From Pyrenula massariospora (taxonomy: Eukaryota > Ascomycota > Eurotiomycetes > Pyrenulales > Pyrenulaceae): a stretch of DNA of 64,000 bases. Position numbers and translations under genes: made by a program. A model generated the notes under the pieces. It searched no databases. It was not told the origin of the DNA and saw only the letters and a list, made by a program, of their open reading frames with translations. The stretch lies in NCBI GenBank assembly GCA_021030905.1, contig JAGFMI010000011.1, positions 124,001 to 188,000 of the forward strand. Reading direction: 5' to 3'. Below, in pieces: positions 1 to 9,842 of this stretch (the first letter of the stretch is position 1; each line of letters starts with the position of its first letter).

Positions 1-2447
1 CGAGATTCGCTAAAATCCGGCCGGATGGCCGCTTGTAGAGACACCAGAGCATCGAGTGGCGTCGAGCTATAAGAGTGGCACTCCGCAATTTTTGGAACTT
101 TTGCTATGCAGGAGAGGCAACTGAAATCAACTTCATCTGGGCATCTCCAAATACTCTTGAAGATGGACATCTCGACGTTGGAAGGGTACTGCTTTGCAGA
201 TTTTCTCGTTTTATCGAAAAGCAATTTTTTTGCATCTTGTCGAAACAATTTCAAAGGTGCTTCGACGTTGATGAAGGTCAAGTAATCAAGTACAGGGTCA
301 TCAACGCCAGCTTTGACTTGACCAATCACCGCATTCCACCACGCAGACCGGCCCTTGAATGCGGTGTTTCCACAGAGGTGGCATGGCATAGAACTTTTGT
401 ACAAAGAACCGTAAAGTTGGTCATATCCGGTAGAAAACATCCTTGCAAGGGCTAGTGGAGTCCATCCAGTCCCTCGCCAACTGGTTTGCTGAGAGCTCAA
501 GGACACAAATTTTGCAGGTTCAACTTGACACTCCCGCAATGCTTGTCGCCAAATCCAGAACGCATCCGCCTGCGTCAGGGCAATTTGTGTCGGATTACGG
601 GGGTGGATTTCCAAGGACTCAGTATGAGGATTCGCACCGGCCGCAATCAAAATCTTTATGCCGAGTAGTGAAACGAAGGTATCGCAAGATAGCGCAAGAT
701 GTATTAGCATCCGTCCCTCACTATTCACTGAATGACTGAGATCGAGATCCGCGGCAACCAGAAGGTCTCTAAGAATTTCCTTCCCGAGATCCAGGTCCAC
801 GTCTCCGTGAGAATGGATCACAACTCTTAGCACCAGCCACATGATCTGATCTCTAACTGCCGCGTCCAAACGTTGGTCTTGAACAGACTGTCGCAAGATC
901 CAGCTAGTGTAAGAAGCAACCTTGGTCAACTCTTCTTTGTTAGAGTGTTGGTTGCGCTCGATTGGCCCAAAAATTTGATAAAGGGATTCGATGTTACTAA
1001 GACCCAGACTATCGACGTTGATGAAATCCATTGTTGCCGAGAAGCATCTGATGAGGTCGATCCATTCTAACACATTTCCATCAGTGGTCCAGGCTACCCC
1101 CATAAAAGCCAAGTCGAAGGGAGTGTATGCTATCTTGTGCGATTGAGGGTAAGTGAGAGCGTGCGGATCGCTGTGACACTCTAGAAGCACCCTACATAAC
1201 TTTTGATGCCGATGCCTTGCTGCCCAATGCAGAGGTGTCCATCCATTTTCATCAACATCCCATGGCGAGGCTTCCCCTTCTTCGAAAAGCCTTTGGATCG
1301 CTGCAACGTTACCTTGCTTACAGTAATTAAAAATGAGCGAATCGTTCGGTACAGCGTTGAAGCATCGTAACTTCTGATTCCAGCCGTGTGAGGACTTGCC
1401 TTCCAATTTGACCTGGATTGTGTGATGCAAGCCACGCAATATTGTCAATGGGGAAGGGTGGAAGATGAAAGTTGTGCGTACGACCGAAGCAGGCAAAAGT
1501 GTTTCTTGAGGAAATGGGCTGCAAAGGTTTTCGGTCACAATATAGACAGCACCAAAAAAATATTGTTTGAAACATTCGTGCCGTCGGGGAGATTTTGCCG
1601 TTTCCAGAAGTGTCAAGCTTAAGCCGCCATTTTTCGTGAAGTCCGTACTGACACCCAAACTTTGAAGGACTGCCTTGAAATGGGATTGCATCAAGTCATA
1701 AACAATGTGTTGAAGGTTCATTCTCATCACATCGTCCCTGATGCTGCTAATTAGGCGGTAGAGTTCAGCCTTTAGCTCTTCCCAGTGAATCTCAGGTGTC
1801 CACTTTGCAGTGACTGGAGTCGAGACCGAAAAAGACTGCACGCGTGCATCAAGATCGTCGACACGAGAGACAAGAGAAGCATGACGATTGTCGTTCTGAG
1901 AGACCAGCGACTGTGTCCAAGTTTGATGAGATCTTTGCTGACTTTCAAGCATAGCCATGGTGTGCGCGCCCTGTTCATACAAATCATTGAAGTTCTGACC
2001 CCATGCCTGCCCATCATCTATGTTTAGCCTATACAGGTCCTCATTCAACGAGGTGTTTCTTTGTGCCATGGCAATTAACACCGTTAGCTTCGTGCGGGCC
2101 AATAGCTCCTGTAGTTGAGTCAAGGAGTCTGATTTCCGAGCATAGCGAAATGAGGTTCTTAATCTCTTGAAAATGCTTTGCGCCAAAATTCCAGATTTCA
2201 TAGTCGCTATTGCGTCGTCGAGCTGTTGTATTTTGGCATTACAACTGCATAAAGCTTCAAATTGACCCTGATCAAACAGCGTAACGCCGTCCAAAACGGA
2301 AGCCAAGGTCACAAGCTCTGCAGCATTATCTTGAATGTCTTCACGAGCGTTTTTCATTCTTGTTACGAAATTCAAGATCTTTGAACAGCCTGAGAATATC
2401 TGGTACCCGAGGGATGCAAAGCCAGCTGCGCTTGAAAGACCATCCAT
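1..2447 (-). CDS. HeLo-like N-terminal domain plus ankyrin-repeat protein, 3' end beyond window
   Basis: One uninterrupted reading frame of 815 codons runs from an ATG at 2447 to the left edge with no stop, so the C-terminus is missing. An in-frame TAG lies two codons upstream of the ATG, which fixes the start. The first ~120 residues (MDGLSSAAGFASLGYQ, then an amphipathic helical region with a regularly spaced Asn/Ala/Leu pattern) resemble the fungal N-terminal domain of STAND proteins (HeLo-like). Residues ~140-230 are helical and coiled-coil-like. Ankyrin-type sequence follows around residue 400 (GWTPLHWAARHRHQKL, preceded by CKQGNVAAIQRLFEEG) and a weaker GWTPLALA segment occurs near 665, followed by Cys pairs. 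No P-loop or NACHT segment lies between the two parts. In fungi HeLo-like domains act in allorecognition and regulated cell death; that role here is inference from family. Confidence 0.8.
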   Translation of the reverse strand, partial: MDGLSSAAGFASLGYQIFSGCSKILNFVTRMKNAREDIQDNAAELVTLASVLDGVTLFDQGQFEALCSCNAKIQQLDDAIATMKSGILAQSIFKRLRTSFRYARKSDSLTQLQELLARTKLTVLIAMAQRNTSLNEDLYRLNIDDGQAWGQNFNDLYEQGAHTMAMLESQQRSHQTWTQSLVSQNDNRHASLVSRVDDLDARVQSFSVSTPVTAKWTPEIHWEELKAELYRLISSIRDDVMRMNLQHIVYDLMQSHFKAVLQSLGVSTDFTKNGGLSLTLLETAKSPRRHECFKQYFFGAVYIVTENLCSPFPQETLLPASVVRTTFIFHPSPLTILRGLHHTIQVKLEGKSSHGWNQKLRCFNAVPNDSLIFNYCKQGNVAAIQRLFEEGEASPWDVDENGWTPLHWAARHRHQKLCRVLLECHSDPHALTYPQSHKIAYTPFDLAFMGVAWTTDGNVLEWIDLIRCFSATMDFINVDSLGLSNIESLYQIFGPIERNQHSNKEELTKVASYTSWILRQSVQDQRLDAAVRDQIMWLVLRVVIHSHGDVDLDLGKEILRDLLVAADLDLSHSVNSEGRMLIHLALSCDTFVSLLGIKILIAAGANPHTESLEIHPRNPTQIALTQADAFWIWRQALRECQVEPAKFVSLSSQQTSWRGTGWTPLALARMFSTGYDQLYGSLYKSSMPCHLCGNTAFKGRSAWWNAVIGQVKAGVDDPVLDYLTFINVEAPLKLFRQDAKKLLFDKTRKSAKQYPSNVEMSIFKSIWRCPDEVDFSCLSCIAKVPKIAECHSYSSTPLDALVSLQAAIRPDFSES

Positions 2448-4270
2448 GATGATCTAGATCGGTTCGCGAAGCGTAGATTCCGGAGGCCAAGAGTAAAATG
2501 GAAGGCATGGCATCGATTAAATATGATGAGAATTAAACATGCCGAATACGTCAAGATGGTCGGACTCTTGCCGATGTATTCTTCTTAACGAAAGTATAGC
2601 TAAATCTCATATAGGATGCTGAATATATCATCGCTTCGGAGGGTGTCCGTGCCAGCGGCGGATGGATGGCCCCGTCCTCGGTGAGCTAGAAAACCGTGAA
2701 TTTGGGTTACTTCACTAGGTGGTTATCATTTAGCACTCGAGTTGACTAATACGCGCATGTTCAGAGGCTGAGGCAAACCTAGGGGCATCTTTAGGTGCTA
2801 AATAGTGCACAAGAGGAGAACAGTCTCCGTGCTAGCAGGTCGTGCGGGTATTGGATTTTTGTGGCTCAACGTAAAACATGGCGAGACCTGGATAGAAACT
2901 TGCAGGTCTATATGGCTAGAAGCTATGGGAATGTTCTTAACATGACAGCGCATTGATTTGAAGGCTTTCGGGATCTGTATGGCGCTGTCTTGTCCATCAA
3001 GCGGCATACCTTTCAATCGGCCGTTTAGATATCCGAAAAGCTCCCGACTCAACAAGAACACAGCAGACATCACGCCTACCGTTCGTTCCCTCGATCTCTG
3101 CGAAAGCTACGTAGAGAGGTCCGTTCTCTACAAGACGGATAAGAGCCGATATCTCACATGATCTCATGCAACAATGAAGTCGGGGAGCATTATCAGACGT
3201 ACCTGCAGGAGATGGTGGGGGCGGATTGGTGAAACTTTTCTCAGTGACGTCTGCGGCGCTGTTCCAGACTGGGCGCAACAATGTGAACCGTTCAACTGCG
3301 CGGAAAATATTTCAGACCCGACGCCTTTTACAAATAACAAAAACTGTGCTCATCTACCTGGAAGCAGAGCTTAAGGTGGTGCTGCCTCTTAATTTTCCAC
3401 TGAAAGCATGAGGAATGTGGAATTGATTTTGAAGAGGCACGGTTCCCTGGCGAGGCTGGCTCACCGAAGTCGTGGCGCATCTGATTGTTCGCACTGGCGT
3501 CCGCCCAGCGTATATTAGATGCGGCACGGCTGCCGCCCAGCCTCGAGATGCCAAGGACCGGTTCCACAGCCGGGATACCATTTCTGGACAGCTAACTCTA
3601 CGTCAGGGTAATTCCAGGAGCGCCGGGCTGGTGGCTGAGTCTCCGACAGGTTTCGGATAATGTGAGTCTCCAGCAAGTTCGGACCCCGCGGACCCTCCCC
3701 GCAGTATTCTTTGCCTCTAGATAGGAACTCGAGTCAGGGTGGCGTCCACAAGCGTTCCCGACCGAGACCTCCACGACAATGTCTCCATTCATTGACCGAG
3801 TCATCCAATGCTAACGCCGTAAACCTGCTGTCTACTTGTACCCACCATTGCCAAAATGCCGCCTTCGCCTTCTACCCAGCGATGCACACATAACTTTGGC
3901 ACAGTGTGCAGACTTTCCTTGCCCATACATTCTGGCAGTGAATTGTGTGTCGATCCTCGGCCTATCTAGGCACTGTAGCTGAAGGCGATTCTCCGTCAAA
4001 AACAGGGTCGGGGTAGGTCGTATCATCCGTTGCTGATACTGTTTCAGACACTTGCTGCCGTAGTGTACCAGCAACAGATACCAGCAACAGTGAGGATGTT
4101 GTCCTCGGATCCAACGTGAGGGGATAGGGAGGCAGCACGGTCTAGTCAGGTACCAGTCCGAGGGCAAGCTTGGGCATGGAAACCATCAGTCTCGATGTTT
4201 TCTCCCGGGTCTGTACTGATTTTTAGTGACCTTCAATTCTGAACTGGAAACAATTTGAAAACCCATTATA
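2448..4270. other. Intergenic, no supported gene
   Basis: Only short overlapping frames on both strands, none with a credible domain or splice structure. The first ~300 bases are the likely promoter of the ankyrin gene. The stretch 3400-3720 is GC-richer than its surroundings and contains several CCCCGC/GCGGGG-like words, but nothing that I can name. Confidence 0.5.
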
Positions 4271-5689
4271 TTATCGATATATTTCACGATTAAGCTGCGG
4301 GATATGATATCGAGGTGCTCTAGTCTCCATCTCCACCGGCCCAACATCCCTTCTATGAATCGGTCTTGGGCCGGCGTAGTCTAATATCCCCTCGTGAGCC
4401 TCGTAATCGTCGGCGGCTAGAACGAAACCACGATCGGCAAGCTTTGCGAGCAACGCGAAAAATGCGACGTTGTTTACGTTCGCAAGGGAGTCATTTGTGG
4501 ATGGGAGTACTTGAATGTCACGCCAGGTGTAGGCTAAATGTTTCTCAGGGTCATTTGGGGATCTGATGTCGGCGACTAGACGAGGAAGTTGGTGGGTCAG
4601 CGGAGAAGAAATGTGAGAGTGATTGGGATAGAAATTAGACGATTACAGAGCCTAGTAGTGCTCAGGTTGAGGGAAGAAGATGGAATGTGGACTGACGTCG
4701 CCAAGGATGGTAATGACAGAACTGTCGAATGTGTAAGTGATCGGTGTTAATAGACCAAAGCTTAGGATCAAGAACGACAAACCTCGTGAAGGATAGTAAA
4801 AGCCGTCATCGAAGGCAGTGAGTCTATCAGCGTTGGTCCGTAGACTTGAGCAGCCAAATCTGTAACAGCAGGAATATCTACAAATGAATGAAGATCTCCT
4901 AAGAGCTGACGGTCACAGATCTGTAGAAATATTAATTGAATTCATCTGACCAAAGAAATCGAGTCGGCCCATTGGCTCTACCAACCGTTGTTGTAGTCCT
5001 GGGCTCCACTCCTGGTAGTACAATGTTAGGATAAGATATAGCCAATGTGAAACCGATCGGTTCTTGACAACCCATGGTTGGACCCATATAGATTCCGTTG
5101 TCAATATCTACCCATTCCTGAATTTCAAATCGGTTGCTGATGTAGGGATTGGAATTGGATGGGCCTCTCACAGAAGGAAGCCTGGCTCGCTCTCTCTGGG
5201 GCACGTAACCGGCTGGAGCCTCAAACACAGGTGGGTCGAGGCGAAGCTTCCATCTTGAAGAACGATCCTGTTCCTGGGGATCGTTATCGCAATAATAGCG
5301 ATAATTCGCAGCGTTTCGGTCAATTTTTAATGCCATCCATGAAAGTGCCTCAAGAGTTTCTTTAATGTAGATTTCAGATGAGTATAAAATCAAGCTTATC
5401 GTTCGTGAGAAGAGTACTCGCCTTCGACTTTGTCGACAGCGTTCTCTGCGTTTTCAGTTATGCTGGTCTTGAAAATTCGCTGGAATACTGCAGCCTGGTA
5501 TATATCACTATCGTCTTATAGTCTTCTCAAGCCGCTTTTGGCCATATCTTTAGCTCCAAAAAGACCTTTTCTAAATGCACTATTGGGGAAGTCGAGGCAT
5601 GAATCATGGAACCAAAAGGTGTAAACGGCGGAAACTTCAGTGACAGGTGATATTGAAACAAGACTTAACAGACTTATTACTTTCTGCAT
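4271..5689 (-). pseudogene. Secreted aspzincin/LSME-like metallopeptidase, probably inactivated by a nonsense codon
   Basis: Five exons are inferred: 5422-5689, 4986-5359, 4783-4920, 4697-4721 and 4271-4575. Their phases close (1110 nt, 370 codons). The start MQKVISLLSLV looks like a signal peptide. The block NYRYYCDND, then PRTTTT joined to ICDRQLL, then the zinc-binding HExxH motif as HEFCH (residues 259-263, split by an intron), then NVNNVAFFALL match the layout of fungal extracellular lysine-specific metallo-endopeptidase-like proteins (PF14521 type). Codon 58 (5516-5518) is an in-frame TAA with no splice option around it; the frame stays open and conserved on both sides. The first intron uses a GC donor (GCGAGT). 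The paralog at 58245-59540 has the same five-exon structure, including a 25-nt fourth exon. Either this copy is a recent pseudogene or the base is an assembly error; the remaining gene looks well conserved. Confidence 0.75.
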
Positions 5690-6498
5690 TGGCCTAGAGT
5701 GAGACGGACAGATTAGATTGAAATTTGGCAAATGGTGTGAAGTATTCAGGCTTTTCTGGAAACTCTCTTGTCCGACTACTATTTGCATACACGGTTTGCA
5801 ATGGAATCACGAACTGAGATAAGTCGGTAATACACAGTATTAATAAGCCTTTAGTGTTAGCGCAGCCCATCACCTTGTCAAGCCGAGAAGACAACGTGTT
5901 GCTCGAGACTTTTCAATGATAGATCAGGAGGCTTAGAACACCGAACTTCGGCGCTGAGACGACGTATTATTCGAGAAGCTCTCAAGACTTCAGACATCTC
6001 GTAGAATAGGCACGGTTTTTAAGAAACAACTTGACAGCCTCAAAGAGCAACGCCGTTCCTGTAGATGAACAGCTATTGTCAGCAGACAATGTTCCGCGAA
6101 CAGCCTTCCAGCCAGCGCATATAGGAAGACTCTTTTATTGACAGGCGAGCAGAATTGGTACTTTGTGTCCTGTCAAGGTTCACGTCATCAGTAGCAAGTT
6201 CTATACATATTAGTTCTTTACTTGAAGGTAGTTGCGGTGATGTATGGACCAGTGTCTCTCGGTTCGCCAGTGTATAACAAGATTCGCGTAGTTGTATAAG
6301 TCGAGGGATACCTACTTAGTACCTTAGGTTTGTAGAACCTCTCATGCTTGGCCTGGAACCCGCCAAGATTTCGGGAACACGCCTCAACGTCGCGTCCACC
6401 CCGTCTGCCCCGCTTTAATGCTCCAAACGGTCCCCCGAGGCATCTTGGCGAGGCACCTTTTGAATGATAGTCGCAATCCATTGACGACCCAAATTTAG
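5690..6498. other. Intergenic between peptidase-like gene and 567-residue unknown
   Basis: Divergent intergenic space of 809 bp between a minus-strand and a plus-strand gene, expected to carry both promoters. No further gene, RNA or repeat could be supported. Confidence 0.5.
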
Positions 6499-8295
6499 AT
6501 GGGTTCATTCGTCGAGCCATCTTCTAATCGACACCGCTACCGCCCAACTCAACCAATTGACCCAACCTTCTCCTCACATTTCTGGACCTATGTCGAAGAA
6601 CGGCTTTGTATACACTCACCCTCCCTTTTCTTCTGCCCCTCTATCACCGTTTCATCCCTCTAGAAATCTCGAAGTTGTCACTGATCATCCGCCTCAACAG
6701 ATACGCAAGCCCTGCAAATCCTAACCTCACACCTGACCCCATCCTCCTCTCAATATTCTGCTCGTCCCCTCTCTCTCCCTTCTCCGGACCACCTCTCCCT
6801 CCTCGCGACCCTCGCTGTTCTTCCTTCCCTTACGACCCGCACAACCTCCTCTGACAAGCAAGCCTCAGCCAATACCGCGCTCCGCCTGCTGCGACTTGTT
6901 CATTCTCTTGCCGGTCCTATCGCCCCTGATTTCGCTCGTGCATTTCAATTTACGCAGCATGGAAAGACGAGAAGCGCCGGCCGGAGACAAGAGAGTCTTG
7001 ATAGAAGCACAAACGGAGCAAAGCTAGGGAGGAGCGGGAGCACGAGATCACTTGGTGATAAGGTCAAAGGTGGAGCTGACGTCCCATCTAGGGAGGACGA
7101 TGACTACGCGCCACCAGCGTCAATCGATATCGCGCATTCTGGTGCAATTTGGGCCCGTGGAGAAGATTTCTGGCACGTGGTTGGGTGGGCCTTTAATTGC
7201 TCGGTCAAGCATCCTAATCGGTGGGAGCGATGGGGTCCGTGGACAGAGTTCATGTGCGATGTTCTCGAGGATGACTGGAGGGAAAGGGGCAGCGAGAAAG
7301 CAGCTTCTGTCAAAGAGGAAGGGGCAACTGAAGAGGAGGGAGAAGACGCGAAAGAAAGCTTGATTCTGTGGTACATCACGCACGCATCAGGCGGGTACGG
7401 AAAAGTGAGGAGGATCATGCGAGCGATCTTCGCAGACGGGAGCTCGAAGTCAGAGAACGAATTCCGAGAAGTGTTCAGGAACGAGCTAAAGGATCCCAAA
7501 AAACAGGACGAGAAAACCTTCAAGAAAAGGGAGGTCGACGTCAACATCGAAGCCGAAGTCTACGGCGACTACCTCGCCAACAACAGTGAAAACACCTCAG
7601 AAGACGAACAGCAAGCACAGAACTCAACGCGACCCTCCCGCCGAAGAGCAGCCAAAGAAAAACCAACCAAACACGACCCAGAAACCGACGGGGAACAACC
7701 AACCAACCCCCAAAACCTCGGCGACCTCCTCAGCCTAACCCTCCGCATCCGCCTCCTCAACCTCCTCTCCGCCGTCTCATCCCGCTTCCCTTCCACCTTC
7801 ACCCCCCTCGACGACCTCTACACCCTCTTCACCGAATTCATCCGCCCCCTCCCCCTCCCCACATTCTCCACCTTCATCCTCCCCTCCACCGTCCACCCAC
7901 ACTTCACCCCGGACGCCCACACCACCCTCTGCGAGTACCTCCTGCACGTCCTCATCGACTCGTCTTCCCCGGTCACCGATGAGGCCTACCTCACCCAGGC
8001 CAAAATGGAAACATGCTTCCTACCTTTCGCGGCGAACGGAACGAGCGTGGTGGAGAATGCGAAAGTGAGCTTGCTCGTGGAGAGTCTGCTGAGGCACATG
8101 GCGCTTCGGGGCACATTGGAACCAGGTGATGGACTGAGCGCAGCGGTTGAGACAGGGATCAAGGCTAGAGAAGACAAGGTCGGCGAGAGGTCGGAGAGGA
8201 GGCGGGTTGGGAAAGATGAGGGGGATATGGGGGAGGCATGGGCAGTTTTGTGGGAGAGTGGGCAGAGAATGAGGGATTTGGTGGGACGTTCGTGA
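6499..8295 (+). CDS. Conserved fungal protein of unknown function, 567 aa
   Basis: Two exons, 6499-6607 and 6701-8295, joined by a 93-bp intron (GTATAC...CAACAG); the phase closes to 568 codons. The start MGSFVEPSSNRH is chosen because only this frame joins in phase with the downstream exon. The N-terminal half is helical and Leu-rich (residues ~35-150). The central segment is the most conserved-looking part: Trp-rich, with SGAIWARGEDFWHVVGWAFN and then RWERWGPWTEFM followed by DVLEDDW, near residues 215-265. An acidic/basic low-complexity linker follows, then a second helical domain rich in Leu and Phe (residues ~395-520). No signal peptide, membrane segment or catalytic motif is visible. 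I do not recognise the family and give no function. Synonymous base use switches several times along the gene from C-rich to G-rich. Confidence 0.75.
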
Positions 8296-8432
8296 AAAGA
8301 GAATACGCAATGGTCGTGCAATGTCTATGAGAAATAGGTTCGCGAAAGGTACACACAGTCTATGAGATACCCATTGGTGATTATGCCAAGAGCGGCAATA
8401 GAACAATATATTCGAGCAGGCTAGATAGATCA

Positions 8433-9101
8433 CTAATCGTCCGGCGGCTCTGAAAATAATCCCACCCTCATCCGATGGCTCTATTGTCATGATTAGTATT
8501 CCGTGTTCGCAAGTATCCTTTAGGAGAGCTTTTGTACTCACCCAAGGCAGCTTCGGGATCACAACACACATCAGCGCCAAAAAGTTGATGGTGAAATACG
8601 TCAAATCATAATGCGTGTAATGCGTGCTCAGTAAGAACAACACAATCGGCACCGTGAGCAAGAACTTCTTGGCCGGGGTATACTGGTCTCCATTGTCTAT
8701 CTGCTCCCACATGTTCAGGTTGTCGTAGGCGCCGGCGTTGAATTCAAAAGGTACGCCCCGAACCCAGTGGAACATAAGATACGAGCCGAACATGTAGGTA
8801 ATATTGGTAAGGGTCCAGGAGATCTCCTGTGTGACGCCGGGGAAGATGTCGAAGAGGATCTTAAGGGCGGCGATGAGGACGAAGTGGATTGTCCATGCTC
8901 CTAGAGATTTATTAGCTAGCTCTTTCAAAAATTTCATTGGGGTAGTAACGAGCTCGGTGGTAGCTCACCTTTAGCATTAACCCATTGTGAGTTGAGGTTC
9001 GGTAATGCTGCCTGGTCGCTAATTTGCTCTAATGACTCTTGTGGCTCTTGATAGATGATGCTACTAGATCGCCTTCTCCTTCCCGTCCCGCTCTTGCTCA
9101 T
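8433..9101 (-). CDS. ORM1: ORM/ORMDL family protein, sphingolipid synthesis regulator
   Basis: Three exons, 8969-9101, 8542-8900 and 8433-8480, close to a 179-residue protein, the usual length for the family. Diagnostic motifs are NSQWVNAKGAW at the exon 1/2 junction, ISWTLTNITYMFGSYL, FHWVRGVPFEFNAGAYDN, LSTHYTHYDL and the C-terminal SHRMRVGLF. Two to four hydrophobic segments fit the ER-membrane topology. ORM proteins bind serine palmitoyltransferase in the ER and restrain long-chain-base synthesis; Ser residues near the N-terminus (RRRRSSSII) correspond to the region phosphorylated in yeast Orm1/2. Yeast has two copies; filamentous fungi usually have one, so the symbol is by family. The gene is divergent from the zinc-knuckle gene. 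Confidence 0.95.
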
Positions 9102-9842
9102 CCTTGAATCTGTGGGCGAGTCTGGAGCCGGTTTTGTATCCTCCGGGAAGGAGATAGTCCTTTGAAGCGTGAGGGAAGACAGTTTGCCGGTATTGCAATT
9201 ATGAGGTGAAGGTCAATCTCTAATGCGGCAGGCAGAGAAAATACAGCTGCTGGCGACGCGTCTGTGGATTAATGTCCGGAAGCGAACGAGGCTACTGTAG
9301 GCGTCAGCATTCAAGTCGAACATAGTAAGAAAGAGGCCGCCACCATACATTTGAAGGCGTTATGGGTATAGGAACAAGGCTGCGTCAGATGGGTCCACCA
9401 GGAAGGATTAGCTTCCGGTGGATGCGGGTGCCTCTGGATGTGTGTAGGCTAGAGAGGATTTTTGGGGGGAACGAGGGAAGGGCAAGTGTAGATTTGATGA
9501 TGGTGATGAACGATGGGGTCTCGCTTCCCCACCAGCTGTCTTCACGGAGCGTGTGAAAGCTGCCGAAACCCCCAGCTGTGGAAGATTGAAGCTGCGTCGA
9601 GGCTGCTAGTGAGCGACGATCGTCGCAGGTCCACAGAATCGAGGGTTTGTGAAATAATACCAATCGGAACGGTGACTTTTGGACTCTGTTGATCCCGCTG
9701 CACAGATGAGGCTGTGGCGTGCCGTAAATTTTTGGATTCTTCCGGGGCGGAAGGGAATAACGATGTGTTTTGAAATCTCTAGATTCTGGATGACAATGTC
9801 AGATAAAAATTTTGCGTTCGTCGTAAGACCAAATGCACAGAG
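9102..9842. promoter_or_regulatory. Divergent promoter region between ORM gene and zinc-knuckle gene
   Basis: 741 bp separate two genes transcribed away from each other, so the stretch should carry both promoters and 5' leaders. No TATA box or specific operator stands out. The sequence just before the plus-strand start (a GTAAGA...CACAG stretch) could be a leader intron. Confidence 0.4.

Noticed and set aside
3328-3581. Overlapping minus-strand frames near 3.4 kb
   Set aside because: No domain, no splice structure, composition follows local GC content.
8020-8937. A single long minus-strand frame starting in ORM and running past 8433
   Set aside because: It reads through two introns; the family ending SHRMRVGLF appears only when the last intron is removed, and the rest overlaps the plus-strand gene.
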